Source: Croceicoccus ponticola (GTDB taxonomy: Bacteria; Pseudomonadota; Alphaproteobacteria; Sphingomonadales; Sphingomonadaceae). Taken from it: a stretch of 52,203 bases of DNA. The position numbers and the translations under genes were made by a program. The stretch covers positions 1 to 52,203 of the forward strand of contig NZ_RXOL01000013.1 in NCBI RefSeq assembly GCF_004004515.1, read 5' to 3'. The notes beneath the pieces were generated by a model. That model ran no database searches. It was not told the origin of the DNA and saw nothing but the letters and a program-made list of their open reading frames with translations. Positions 9,179 through 18,540 of this stretch are shown here, one piece after another; positions within the stretch are counted from its first letter, which is position 1; every line of letters begins with the position of its first letter.

Positions 9179-9696
9179 GCCACGGCACTTTCGAACGGAC
9201 GCACAGGCGCTGTCCTGCCGTCCCATCCGCGTGCGGCGGCCAAGGAAAGATCGAAGAAACCGCGACTTTCTTCGCTGTCGGTTATGAGTTCCACGAACAG
9301 GCCGAGCCTGTCGCGACAATCGAAATAGCGCAGCTCGGTGGTATCGGAGAGATCGGCCTGCGTGATCGGGTCGCCTTCGAGGCGGGCGGCTGCGGCATCG
9401 ACATCAGATACAAGATAGCCGTGGTGATGCGCGCGGCAACCGCTTGGCAGTGCGTCGCCATAGACATTCGGCCAAGGGCCATTGGGCCGGATGAGTTCGA
9501 CCATGAGATCGCCCACTTGTCCGAATGCAATGTCGAGCGTCATGTCCTGCGGCTGTCCGCGATAGCTCCAGTTTCGAAAACCCATGCCCTTGATGACAAA
9601 GAACGGGCCTGCGCCGGTGGTACGGAACCAGTCCATGGCCGCAGCCTCAATGTCGTCGGTCACGTATCCCAATTGCCTGATTTGCATGGCAATCAT
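9175..9696 (-). CDS. VOC (glyoxalase/dioxygenase superfamily) protein
   Basis: 173 residues, or 170 from the in-frame ATG at 9687, which has AGG at better spacing. The N-terminus (IRQLGYVTDDIEAAAMDW) is typical of glyoxalase-fold proteins of the VOC superfamily, followed by HHHGYLVSDVDAAAARLE near residue 100. VOC proteins bind a metal and act as lyases, isomerases, epimerases or extradiol dioxygenases. The size fits a single two-module domain. Its place behind a Rieske oxygenase operon suggests an isomerase or ring-processing role, unproven. Confidence 0.85.
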   Translation of the reverse strand: MIAMQIRQLGYVTDDIEAAAMDWFRTTGAGPFFVIKGMGFRNWSYRGQPQDMTLDIAFGQVGDLMVELIRPNGPWPNVYGDALPSGCRAHHHGYLVSDVDAAAARLEGDPITQADLSDTTELRYFDCRDRLGLFVELITDSEESRGFFDLSLAAARGWDGRTAPVRPFESAVA

Positions 9697-9717
9697 CCTG
9701 CTTCTCCGCTCATCTTT

Positions 9718-9936
9718 CTATACCATTGCCGACGGGCGCTGCCCTACCGCTTCGACCCTGAGAGCGGAATCTGCGCCGGCATCCAGCGCAGGGCCGAACC
9801 CTGCAGGATTGATGCTCTGATATTTCGGCAAGAGGTCATCACCGCTGACGATATCGAACCATTGCTCGTCGGATGCGATGCGCTTCCAACCAAGAACATG
9901 CGAACCCGGCGGGCATGGGCGCCCCAGCGCAATCAT
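9718..9936 (-). CDS. Small ORF, possible degraded GST-type N-terminal domain
   Basis: 72 residues. The ATG follows the ThuA-like gene stop by 6 bases and has a TGAGG ribosome site at good spacing, so it is probably translated with the operon. KYQSINPAGFGPALD resembles the NP-x-G-x-x-PAL loop of glutathione-transferase N-terminal domains, but the rest is too short for that fold. It may be a genuine small protein or the stump of a GST gene. I do not recognise a family with confidence. Confidence 0.4.
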   Translation of the reverse strand: MIALGRPCPPGSHVLGWKRIASDEQWFDIVSGDDLLPKYQSINPAGFGPALDAGADSALRVEAVGQRPSAMV

Positions 9937-9942
9937 GGAGCC

Positions 9943-10734
9943 TCACTTGGACGCATCCGCCAGCCAGCCGATGCCGCGTTTCACGATCTCCAGGTAGTTT
10001 GAATCGTCCCATGGACCGCGCACGACCGGTGCCTCTGCCATCAGCGGGCGCATGTCGTATTTCCCGCAGGCATGGCCGAGCGGAGAGTAAAGCACGCCGC
10101 CCTTGCCGTGGTCCTTCACGTAAAGCTGTGGCCGGGGCGGATCGTCGGTAATTTCCCCGGTGACATATCCGGGGGTCGGCCCCTTGTAGCACGCGGAAAG
10201 AAGCGTCCGCAGTTCCCCCAGCGGCGTTGCGACATAAGGCTCGTCGACGATGGTGAAGTCCTGCAATCCGCGCGTGACGGGATGGTCTGCGTCCTCGACA
10301 TGGATGCGGATTTCCTGCGCGGCCAGATGCGTGACGAACCGGCTACCGAGCAGGTTCATGAAAAGCGGAGAAACATCTTCAGCCGTCGACATGACGAGGC
10401 CGGGAATGCGCACGTCACTGGTTACGATCTCGGGCCCGTCGGTGAACTCGAGGTGCGCGTTCACCGCATGGAGCGCCAGGATGCGCCCACCGCCGCGCAC
10501 GAAGTCGTCCATGGCTTCTGCTTGCGCGTCAGTCGGCATCAGGTCGCAAGTGTAGAGGACGAGGCCGGCATAGCCGTCCAGATCGGGAAGCCCGTCATAG
10601 TCCATCGAACACGATGCGCGGATACGCTCGTCCTCGGCCATCAGTTCGAGCACGCGCAAGCGCGCCAGGTCAAAATCGTGGTACTTGCCGCCGGTCACCA
10701 CATGGATGCGTTTTACGTCGCCCATGCCGGTCAC
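9943..10734 (-). CDS. ThuA-like protein (glutamine amidotransferase-like fold)
   Basis: 263 residues from GTG 10734, which overlaps the Rieske stop as GTGA. An in-frame ATG at 10725 is the alternative start. IHVVTGGKYHDF at the N-terminus, a central VRGGGRILALHAV segment and GKGGVLYSPLGHACGKYD near residue 215 fit the ThuA/trehalose-utilisation family, a class I GATase-like fold often linked to sugar or sugar-like substrates. Its role inside a Rieske/SDR operon is unclear. It may be a hydrolase or isomerase of an intermediate. Confidence 0.8.
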   Translation of the reverse strand: MTGMGDVKRIHVVTGGKYHDFDLARLRVLELMAEDERIRASCSMDYDGLPDLDGYAGLVLYTCDLMPTDAQAEAMDDFVRGGGRILALHAVNAHLEFTDGPEIVTSDVRIPGLVMSTAEDVSPLFMNLLGSRFVTHLAAQEIRIHVEDADHPVTRGLQDFTIVDEPYVATPLGELRTLLSACYKGPTPGYVTGEITDDPPRPQLYVKDHGKGGVLYSPLGHACGKYDMRPLMAEAPVVRGPWDDSNYLEIVKRGIGWLADASK

Positions 10735-12098
10735 CGATCGCCACGCATGGGGAAATCGCCCCGCAGGTAGCGATCGATCGTCTGGTGAAAATGGCGCAAC
10801 CGCACCTCCTGCTCGCCAAGGATCATGCCCTTGAATCCGCGCGACGCGGTGCCTTGTTGCATCGTCGGCATATTGGTGCCGTCCTGCTGCAGAACATTGG
10901 CAAGGACGGGATCGAAAGTCGCGTCAAAGGCCTCGGCGTAATTCGGCAATTCGTCGTGGCGATAGAGCCGATATTCAAACTCGGGCGGCAAGGTTCCGGG
11001 TGGGTCGTGCCGGGTGATCAGGAAATCGTAGTAGCAGTAATTGGGATCGCTTTCGTGCGGGCGATACCGAAAAACTATCGACATTTCCGGCGTCGAAGTG
11101 AACGTCGTACCCGGGAAGAACGTATAGTGGTACTGATGCGCCAGCTGCTCGTCGTTCATCTGCTTGTAGGGGATGTAACTCTCATCCTGAATGGATCGTT
11201 TGTATTCGACGATCGCCAGGTGGACGTCCTTGGCCGAACCTTCATAGCCTTCGGGAACGCCCAGCATTTTCATCCTGATCGGCGTCATGCTGTCACGATC
11301 AGACAGAACTTCGCTGACCGTATGGTTGAAATTGAGCATCCGGCTGTGAATGCCAAGCAATTCGATCGGCACATCGAACCCCTCGGCAAAGTCGAGAAAC
11401 TCGGGGTGCAGCGCTTCGAAGTGGTAGCTTTCGTTGAAAGCGTCGTGGGCGTGCTTCCAGTTTCCTTTCCACTCGAAGCTCTTGTAGTCGATGAGGTTGT
11501 AGTTTTCGAGCTGGTAGGTTTCGAGATGCCGCCCCGCCTCGCCAAGGAAATCGCGCAAGGGGGCTGCGTTCTCGTCCATATTGAACCAGACCCAGCCACC
11601 CCAGGTGTCGGTCTTGAGCGGGACCATTCCGAGATCGTCCTTGGGAACGCCGTTCTTGAACTGGGGGAACAGTTGCGGGTGCATGACCTGCCGCAAGCTG
11701 CCGTCGAGATTCCATTCCCAACCGTGGAACGGGCATTTGAATCGCTCGGTGGCTCCTTCGCGCACCTGGCACAGGACGTTGCCGCGATGCTGGCAGATGT
11801 TGTAGAAACCGCGGATCACGTCGTCTTCGCCCCGCACGAACAGGAGCGACTCGCGACCGAAGCTGTGAACCCGGAAATCGCCGGGTTCTTCCAGTTCGGT
11901 CACGTGGCAGCCGATGTTCCACGTCCGGGTCCAGATCATGTCCCATTCGCGCTGCATGAACTCGCGCGAATGGAACCTCTCGCCGTCGATCTTCGCTTGC
12001 CCGATGTCGGGGATCGGCTTGCGCGGCAGGAAGGGGCGAGCCTGAAATTTACCGTTCGTGCCGCGCGCTTCGACGAATTCGTTTTCTATTTTTGCCAC
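10731..12098 (-). CDS. Rieske non-haem iron oxygenase, alpha subunit
   Basis: 456 residues taking the GTG at 12098 as start, just past the TonB receptor stop at 12115. A longer open frame upstream overlaps that receptor and is rejected. The Rieske site is CQHRGN followed by CPFHGWEW (about residues 98-121), and the iron site is NESYHFEALH (about residues 218-227). It is related to, but not a close copy of, the oxygenase at 3037. It should hydroxylate or demethylate an aromatic or related substrate. Ferredoxin and reductase partners are not encoded in this window. Confidence 0.92.
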   Translation of the reverse strand: MAKIENEFVEARGTNGKFQARPFLPRKPIPDIGQAKIDGERFHSREFMQREWDMIWTRTWNIGCHVTELEEPGDFRVHSFGRESLLFVRGEDDVIRGFYNICQHRGNVLCQVREGATERFKCPFHGWEWNLDGSLRQVMHPQLFPQFKNGVPKDDLGMVPLKTDTWGGWVWFNMDENAAPLRDFLGEAGRHLETYQLENYNLIDYKSFEWKGNWKHAHDAFNESYHFEALHPEFLDFAEGFDVPIELLGIHSRMLNFNHTVSEVLSDRDSMTPIRMKMLGVPEGYEGSAKDVHLAIVEYKRSIQDESYIPYKQMNDEQLAHQYHYTFFPGTTFTSTPEMSIVFRYRPHESDPNYCYYDFLITRHDPPGTLPPEFEYRLYRHDELPNYAEAFDATFDPVLANVLQQDGTNMPTMQQGTASRGFKGMILGEQEVRLRHFHQTIDRYLRGDFPMRGDR

Positions 12099-12114
12099 GT
12101 GCTCGCCCTTCCGA

Positions 12115-14274
12115 TCAAAACGACTTTTCCATCGTGATGCCGATGGTGCGCGGATAGGGGACCTGATTCTGGCCACCCGGCTTGGAGATCGGACGCCCGG
12201 AGTTGCCGATATTGTTCGAGAAGATGGCGATATCGAAGTCGTCTTTGCCAAAACCGATCCGGGCCGAGCCGAATCCGTTCCACGGGGCATAGGCGCCGTT
12301 GAAAACGCTCTGCTGCTTCGAACGGTATGAATATCGGCCATTCACCTTGAGATCCCAGCCATTGCCGACGTCCGCGGTGTAGCTGGCCGTGGCGGAGAAG
12401 GTCTTCTTGGCCGTGCCCGGGAGCTGGCTGCCACTCGCCAACCACGGCAGGGCCGCCGCGACCTGCGGGATGACATCGCGAAGTTCGGTCTTGTTGATGT
12501 TACCTGCGGCCTGAAGCGTCAGCCCATCGAGCGGCGTGCGCCATGACAGTTCGGCATCGACGCCCCGCCCTTTGACATCCCCGATCGGCACGACGATCGA
12601 CTGCAGCGTAGGCGACAATTCGATTTGCGCGTCCTTCCAGTCGAAATAGTAGCCCGAGAGCGAGACATCCATCAAACCGAACGACCATTTCAGGCCTGCT
12701 TCGTAGTTCCACAGCGTATCCGGCGGTGAACTGTTGTCGAAATTGGTCCCAAGCGCAGTGTTTGCCCCTGAGATGATGGACGACGATGTGATCGAGCCCG
12801 AACGGAACCCTTTTGCGACCTCTGCATAGATCATGCCGTCGTCAGTGGGGTGAATCGAGACGTTGAACCGCGGATTGAAGGTGTTGTTCTTCGCCCTGTC
12901 GGTTCCCACGGTGGGGACCTCGATGCCAGCTTCGATGAGCGTGATCGAGCTGTTTTCAATGAAGGTGCGTTTCTCTTCGAAGTAGCGCCCACCCAGCGTC
13001 AGGTCGGCAAGGCCGTCCAGTATCGAATAGGTCGCTTCGCCATAGACAGCCCAGGCTTTCGACTTGATCGTGTTGTCGTTGAAGGTGGCAAGGCCGACCT
13101 GGTTAGCAACGGTAAAGTCGGGGAGCGCCACGCTCTGCCCGCCCTTGGTCTCTCCATTCTGGTAAAAGACGCCGACGATCCAGTTGAGCGGGCCGCCCGG
13201 GTTGGATGCAAGGCGCAGGTCCTCGTTGAAGTTCTTCGTGACCAACGGCCAGAAATTCGTGAAATCGCCAATCCCGGGAATGAATCCGCCATTGTTCACG
13301 ACGACGGTGTTCTTGATATGCCCCGTTGTCGACATCAGGGTCGCGAAACCCAGGTCGTATTCGATATCGCCAGTGAACAAGGTGAACTTGGAATCCGCGA
13401 TGCCGAAGGTCTGGTTCAGCAGCGGCGGCTCCGCGATCGTGATGCGGTTTGAATAATCCTGGTTGGATCGATTGTGCCATGCCGCCAACTGGACCATCAG
13501 ACGCTCGGTCGGCTCGGCGCGCAGCTTGACCCTGCCGGTAAAGGCATTTGCGTCGTTCGCGTCGTCCTTGTTCGTGGCGATATTGTCGGCAAAGCCGCCA
13601 ATCATCTTGTAGGAAACCACGCCGCGCAGGGCGACCTTCCCGGTCGAAACCGGCACGTTGAACATGACATCACCGCCGCCGCCGGGTTCGCCGCCATCGG
13701 TGATGTTGGCCGATATGCGGGTGGATAGCTCGACTTCATCCAGATCGGGGTCGTTCGTCAGCAGCTTGATTGTGCCGCCCAGCGAGCCAAGACCATACAA
13801 GGTGCCCGACGGGCCACGCAGAACCTCGATGCGATTAAGGTCGTAAAAATCGGTTGCCGGGGCATAGGGCCGACCCGGCATGGAAAAAGCGAAGTTGTCG
13901 AGGTAGAAGCCCACGGTCGGGTCGCCGTCCGTTTCGGAAGCGGCGACACCGCGTATCTGAAACGTGTTTGAGCCGACCGAGATCGTCGAACCAATCGTTG
14001 CACTCGGGACGAGGGCGATGACGTCCTGGATCTGCTCGACACCCAACTCCTTCAACGCTTCACCACCGATTGCCTGAACGGCTTGGGGCACCTCGGTCAG
14101 GCTCTGCGCGCGGCGCTGGGCGGTGACGATGATCGCATTGGGCGCTTCGCCAACCTCTTCGCTGCCTGGCTCGTCCGGAACGGACTGGGCCAAGGCGGGC
14201 GCGGCAAGACACGCCAACGGCAGGATCAGGCCCATCGCCGAGGCCGTAAACAATTTTCCCCTCATTTTAAGCAT
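12115..14274 (-). CDS. TonB-dependent outer-membrane receptor
   Basis: 719 residues. A signal peptide ends near ALAQ (residue 30). A TonB-box-like NAIIVTAQRR precedes the plug domain with LNRIEVLRGPSGTLYG and GGTIKLL, and a barrel ends in MEKSF with a terminal Phe. It is the first gene of the leftward operon, with the Rieske gene starting 17 bases after its stop, so it probably imports the operon's substrate. A divergent TetR gene lies upstream and a promoter candidate is visible between them. Confidence 0.93.
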   Translation of the reverse strand: MLKMRGKLFTASAMGLILPLACLAAPALAQSVPDEPGSEEVGEAPNAIIVTAQRRAQSLTEVPQAVQAIGGEALKELGVEQIQDVIALVPSATIGSTISVGSNTFQIRGVAASETDGDPTVGFYLDNFAFSMPGRPYAPATDFYDLNRIEVLRGPSGTLYGLGSLGGTIKLLTNDPDLDEVELSTRISANITDGGEPGGGGDVMFNVPVSTGKVALRGVVSYKMIGGFADNIATNKDDANDANAFTGRVKLRAEPTERLMVQLAAWHNRSNQDYSNRITIAEPPLLNQTFGIADSKFTLFTGDIEYDLGFATLMSTTGHIKNTVVVNNGGFIPGIGDFTNFWPLVTKNFNEDLRLASNPGGPLNWIVGVFYQNGETKGGQSVALPDFTVANQVGLATFNDNTIKSKAWAVYGEATYSILDGLADLTLGGRYFEEKRTFIENSSITLIEAGIEVPTVGTDRAKNNTFNPRFNVSIHPTDDGMIYAEVAKGFRSGSITSSSIISGANTALGTNFDNSSPPDTLWNYEAGLKWSFGLMDVSLSGYYFDWKDAQIELSPTLQSIVVPIGDVKGRGVDAELSWRTPLDGLTLQAAGNINKTELRDVIPQVAAALPWLASGSQLPGTAKKTFSATASYTADVGNGWDLKVNGRYSYRSKQQSVFNGAYAPWNGFGSARIGFGKDDFDIAIFSNNIGNSGRPISKPGGQNQVPYPRTIGITMEKSF

Positions 14275-14327
14275 CGTCTTCCTCTCCAGTAATGCGTGCC
14301 AATTTTCAGCAGGCCCGCTTTTTTTTG

Positions 14328-14356
14328 AAGATGCGCGAGGATGGGAGAATTGTCAA
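14328..14356 (-). promoter_or_regulatory. Candidate promoter of the leftward catabolic operon
   Basis: Read on the minus strand, TTGACA (14356-14351) is followed after 17 bases by CATCTT (14333-14328), an acceptable sigma-70-like pair placed about 55 bases before the TonB receptor start. It lies in the divergent gap with the TetR gene, where TetR would be expected to bind. I could not pick out a clear operator palindrome. Confidence 0.35.
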
Positions 14357-14480
14357 TCATCCTTGATTTTTTTTGCAACGCGCTGTCATTGTCGAACTGT
14401 CAGGGTTAGGCGAAGATGTCGTCGCAACGAACGAATGGGATTTCCACTTGTCGGCCAATGGTAATGCTCCGGGCTCTGTC

Positions 14481-15140
14481 ATGGCGGGAATCTCGCACTC
14501 ATCCCCGATGACGGCTGCCGCGCCCAGACGGCGGGGCAGCGGCCAGAAACAGGCTGAAAAAGGCGCCCAGCTTCGGGCGCAAGTCATGGATGCTGCGATC
14601 GATTGTCTCGCCGAAATGCCATATTCTGAAATTTCAATGGAGGTCATCGCCAACCGGGCGGGCGTTTCACGCGGGGGAATGCAATACTATTTCCCCACTC
14701 GTCTTGACGTACTGCAGGCCACGGTGGGACATCTTCACCGCGAACGCCTGGACATATTCCGAAACGATCTTTCTTCGCTCCGCCACGGTGACGATGCGAT
14801 AGACCATATCATCGATTCGCACTGGCGACACTTGAACGAGCGCGAATTTCGCGCTTACCAGGAGTTGATCCTCGCGGCACGGAGCGAACCGGAACTCGCC
14901 GACCTCCTTTCGCGCAGCTATTCGGCATTCATCCGTGAATGGCATGAAATTGCGCGTGAGCTGATCGGTTGGGACGCGGACAAGCCCGGAATGGCCCTCG
15001 GCGGCAATGTCGCGCACTACCTTCTTGAAGGAATGGCCTACGGCCAGATCGGCGGCCAGATCTCGGAGCAGGAGATCGAGACCCTGCTCGATTACGCCAA
15101 GTCCGTCATGCGGCGCGAAATCAAAGAGACGGGCCGTTAG
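14481..15140 (+). CDS. TetR-family transcriptional regulator
   Basis: 219 residues from ATG 14481. Starts at 14373 (too far into the promoter region) and ATG 14508 are alternatives. An N-terminal helix-turn-helix (MEVIANRAGVSRGGMQYYFP, about residues 52-71) matches TetR, with the conserved tyrosine-phenylalanine end of the recognition helix. An all-helical ligand domain follows. It is divergent from the TonB/Rieske operon and likely represses it until a pathway compound binds. It sits just inside the right-hand IS6 element. Confidence 0.88.
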   Translation: MAGISHSSPMTAAAPRRRGSGQKQAEKGAQLRAQVMDAAIDCLAEMPYSEISMEVIANRAGVSRGGMQYYFPTRLDVLQATVGHLHRERLDIFRNDLSSLRHGDDAIDHIIDSHWRHLNEREFRAYQELILAARSEPELADLLSRSYSAFIREWHEIARELIGWDADKPGMALGGNVAHYLLEGMAYGQIGGQISEQEIETLLDYAKSVMRREIKETGR

Positions 15141-15150
15141 AGAGCGCGAG

Positions 15151-15263
15151 GGTGCTGTCAGTCTAATTACGGTCCCGGTCAACTCCCTGTCTCCATGTCC
15201 GCGCAAAATAGAGAAGTCACAAATTCTGCCAAATAGAGATGTCACTGGTTGATGCAGCGGGGG
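15151..15263. repeat. Solo IS6 end and short direct repeats
   Basis: GGTGCTGTCAGTCTAA at 15151-15166 is identical to the left terminus of the intact IS6 element that begins 113 bases further on at 15264, so it is an orphan IS end. Between them, AAATAGAGAAGTCAC and AAATAGAGATGTCAC (within 15204-15244) repeat in direct orientation 26 bases apart. These resemble the multiple terminal repeats of some other IS families. No gene is present. Confidence 0.55.
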
Positions 15264-16062
15264 GGTGCTGTCAGTCTAACGCTAAACCGTCTCCACCTGC
15301 GGCACCAAGCCGCGTAGTGAGAGCGGTATGGTTCCTATTTCCTTTAAACGACACCGCTTCCCGCCCGATGTAATCCGGCTCGGGGTTTGGCTCTACTATC
15401 GCTTCACCCTCAGCCTGCGGGACGTCGAGGATCTGCTTGCCGAACGGGGGATCGATCTCTGTTACGAGACGGTCCGGTGCTGGGCGAACAAGTTCGGTCC
15501 CGCCATCGCGGCCAACATTCGCCGCAAGCGCGGACGCGCCGATTGCGTCTGGCATCTTGATGAAATGGTCGTCCGCATCAACGGCCAGCGGATGTACATG
15601 TGGCGGGCCGTCGATAAGGAAGGCGAAGTGCTGGATGTACTCGTCCAGAAGCGCAGGAACAAAGAAGCAGCACTGAAATTGCTCAGGAAACTTCTCAAGA
15701 AGCAAGGGGCCGTGCCGGAAGCCATCGTCACCGATGGACTTAAATCATATCCCGCAGCACTGAAGGTCCTGGGCTGCGTCGACCGACATCGACCGGGCCG
15801 ATTACGCGACAACAACCGCGTCGAGAATTCGCACCTTCCAGTCCGACGAAGAGAGCGAAAGATGCAGCGGTTCAAATCGCAGGGCCAAGCTCAACGGTTC
15901 GTTTCCACCCACTCAGCAATCTACAACATCTTCAATACCCAGCGTCACCTGATCTCCCGAAACACCATGCGCAATTCCCGATCCGCCGCCATGGCGGAAT
16001 GGAATGCCGCGTCCGCCGCTGCAGCATGAATTTTCGGGCTCGGGCGCTCGCTCGCCCGGCAG

Positions 16063-16082
<20 letters not shown>
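15264..16082 (+). mobile_element. IS6-family insertion sequence, subgroup A, copy 2
   Basis: The left terminus is GGTGCTGTCA (15264-15273) and the right terminus is TGACAATACC (16073-16082), the inverse of GGTATTGTCA. The 819-bp length is typical of IS6. It is in the same orientation as copy 1 at 5012, so the two bracket the 5.9-15.3 kb catabolic block like a composite or translocatable unit. The 3' flank differs from copy 1 after the transposase stop. Flanking 8-mers do not match, so simple insertion is not supported. Confidence 0.85.
15328..16029 (+). CDS. IS6-family transposase
   Basis: 233 residues with the same domain order as the copy at 5076: N-terminal helix-turn-helix, then the DDE core (WHLDEM, VTDGLKSY, RVENSHLP). 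Differences from the first copy cluster near the C-terminus (IFNTQRHLISRNTMRNS). Intact and presumably active, or able to complement the other copy. Confidence 0.95.
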   Translation: MVPISFKRHRFPPDVIRLGVWLYYRFTLSLRDVEDLLAERGIDLCYETVRCWANKFGPAIAANIRRKRGRADCVWHLDEMVVRINGQRMYMWRAVDKEGEVLDVLVQKRRNKEAALKLLRKLLKKQGAVPEAIVTDGLKSYPAALKVLGCVDRHRPGRLRDNNRVENSHLPVRRRERKMQRFKSQGQAQRFVSTHSAIYNIFNTQRHLISRNTMRNSRSAAMAEWNAASAAAA

Positions 16083-16800
<718 letters not shown>

Positions 16801-16803
<3 letters not shown>

Positions 16804-16830
16804 CTACCCGCCATCCTTTATGACAATGCC
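16801..16830. repeat. Orphan IS6-type terminus
   Basis: The stretch ending in TGACAATGCC (16821-16830), preceded by CCGCCATCC, closely matches the IS6 remnant end at 24330-24352, which has CCGCCATCC then CTTTGACAATGCC. It marks the point where the helicase fragment was cut. Confidence 0.6.
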
Positions 16831-16901
16831 ATGTAGGTGCACCGCGTCATACTTGCTCTGCAACCAGACCGAACTCGGCGCTTTGGATAATACCGGCTAA
16901 T

Positions 16902-17642
16902 TTACTGCGCTTCGGATGAAGCGGAGGTTTCGTGCGCCGACTGGACATAGCTAACCTGCGCGCCCTTGTCGGCATCCCCCTGATAAAAAGGTCCGTCGAA
17001 GATTGCCTGCACACTATCGGGAAGTCGATTGACCGCCAAAGCACGCGCCCGCTGCACGGCAGGCCGGCTAGCCATTGCGAAAAACCAGCGCGAAACATCA
17101 GGAAAGTCATCGAGCGACTGTCCATGCATCCGATGGAACCAGACCCATCCCCAACTGGCCATATCAGCAATGCCATATGCCTCTGCAATCCATTCGCGCC
17201 CACGCAAGCGCCGGTCGAGGACACCGTAAAGCCGGGCGACCTCTGCTTGATAGCGTTTTACTGCGTATTCGTTGCCTTCGGCCTTGTAGCGTATGAAATG
17301 ATGGGCTTGCCCGGCCATCGGACCAAGGCCGCCCATCTGCCAGAACAGCCACTCCATTGCCGCGATCCGGCCAGGACCTGATCTAGGCAAAAACATCCCA
17401 GTTTTTTCGGCCAGATATACAAGTATCGCACCCGACTCGAACACCGCTTGCGGCCCTCCATCAGCATCAAGGTCGACGATCGCCGGGACCCGCCCGTTAG
17501 GGCTGATCGCTTGGAACTCGTCGGTCAATTGCTCGTCCTTGGTGATGTCGACCAACCGCACTTGGTACGGAAGGCCGCATTCTTCCAGCATGATCGCCAC
17601 TTTCCAGGTGTTGGGCGATGGGAAAAAATAAAGGTCGATCAT
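16902..17642 (-). CDS. Glutathione S-transferase (YfcG/YghU-like)
   Basis: 246 residues. The N-terminus (DLYFFPSPNTWKVAIMLEE) and NGRVPAIVD plus FESGAILVYLAEKTG form the thioredoxin-like glutathione site. YFFPSPNTWK is typical of the nu-class YfcG/YghU group, which has disulfide-bond reductase or transferase activity. The helical C-terminal domain includes IADMASWGWVW. The gene is followed on the same strand, upstream of it, by a second GST-like gene 23 bases away, so they are cotranscribed. Both lie in an IS-rich block, suggesting horizontal acquisition. Confidence 0.9.
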   Translation of the reverse strand: MIDLYFFPSPNTWKVAIMLEECGLPYQVRLVDITKDEQLTDEFQAISPNGRVPAIVDLDADGGPQAVFESGAILVYLAEKTGMFLPRSGPGRIAAMEWLFWQMGGLGPMAGQAHHFIRYKAEGNEYAVKRYQAEVARLYGVLDRRLRGREWIAEAYGIADMASWGWVWFHRMHGQSLDDFPDVSRWFFAMASRPAVQRARALAVNRLPDSVQAIFDGPFYQGDADKGAQVSYVQSAHETSASSEAQ

Positions 17643-17665
17643 TGGCAGATGGCTTTCCTTGGACC

Positions 17666-18433
17666 TTAATAGTCGAGCGGGATGGCGATATGTGTCCCGT
17701 ATATCCGATCGCGATGCTCGATCAGAATCGGATTGATAGCCGCATCGACCTTTTCACTGACAGCGCTGTACAGCGGGCGCAGCCAGTCCGGCATCGGGTT
17801 CAGATCCTGCGGCAACGGGCTCAGCATCATCGAGAAACAGGCCCAGTAGATGTCCGTCACCGTCACGGCGCCCCCGATGAAATAACTGGAGCCGAGAGCT
17901 TTTTGCCGTTCGAGCTGTTCAGCAAGCCCGAGAAGGATCGACACTATCCGTTCTTCCGAATCAACCTCGCTACCCGGACGCACGCCGTACTTGCCTAAAA
18001 TGGCGCGTAATTGAGTGCCCGTCGTCTCCGGCTCGTCGAGTATAGCCACGGTCATCTCGATGCGGCGATGCCAGCCCAACCCGTCCGGCCCGGCAATGGC
18101 CATGGCTAAACCAAGAGACAGCGCGCGGTCGGCCTCTCCATCGGGTAGAAGCGAAGGGCCGGAGCCGAGCCGCTCGGACAGCAAGACGATGTCCAGCCAG
18201 TCGGTCAGCGGCGGTTCTTCGTCGAGGCAGGCAATCGGGGCATTGCGATGCCCGGTCCAGTCCCGCAGTTCCTCGTTCGGCTGCATCGCCTGCTGTTCGA
18301 CCGGGAGGTAGGATACGTTGCGGGCGGCAAACACTGCCTTTGCTGCTTCGCCCCAGGGGCCGGGTACCCCCGCTGTCAGCACCAGCCGCAGGCCGGATCT
18401 TGTGCGGGCGTCTGCAACGCTAAGATATTCCAT
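17666..18433 (-). CDS. GST-like protein, divergent
   Basis: 255 residues from ATG 18433 (MEYLSVADAR). The open frame extends to 18508, but the extra residues look non-native. The N-terminal part (LRLVLTAGVPGPWGEAAKAVF, then NAPIACLDEE and WLDIVLLSERL) follows the layout of a thioredoxin/GST N-terminal domain with a poorly conserved glutathione site. The C-terminal half is helical with VTVTDIYWACF. I recognise it as a distant GST-fold protein, not a defined class. It is first in a two-gene operon with the YfcG-like GST. Confidence 0.7.
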   Translation of the reverse strand: MEYLSVADARTRSGLRLVLTAGVPGPWGEAAKAVFAARNVSYLPVEQQAMQPNEELRDWTGHRNAPIACLDEEPPLTDWLDIVLLSERLGSGPSLLPDGEADRALSLGLAMAIAGPDGLGWHRRIEMTVAILDEPETTGTQLRAILGKYGVRPGSEVDSEERIVSILLGLAEQLERQKALGSSYFIGGAVTVTDIYWACFSMMLSPLPQDLNPMPDWLRPLYSAVSEKVDAAINPILIEHRDRIYGTHIAIPLDY

Positions 18434-18540
18434 CAAGCCTCTCCATGCTGGCCAAAGTCCCTTAGGGATGAGCGAATGTCCAGACACGACGGCAAGGCTC
18501 ATAAACATGAGGTCGCATCATTTTAATTAGGGCCACGTAT

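Noticed and set aside
10614-12137. 507-codon open frame on the plus strand opposite the Rieske gene
   Set aside because: It is antisense to a gene with clear Rieske and iron motifs, has no recognisable domain, and is typical of long shadow frames in GC-rich DNA.
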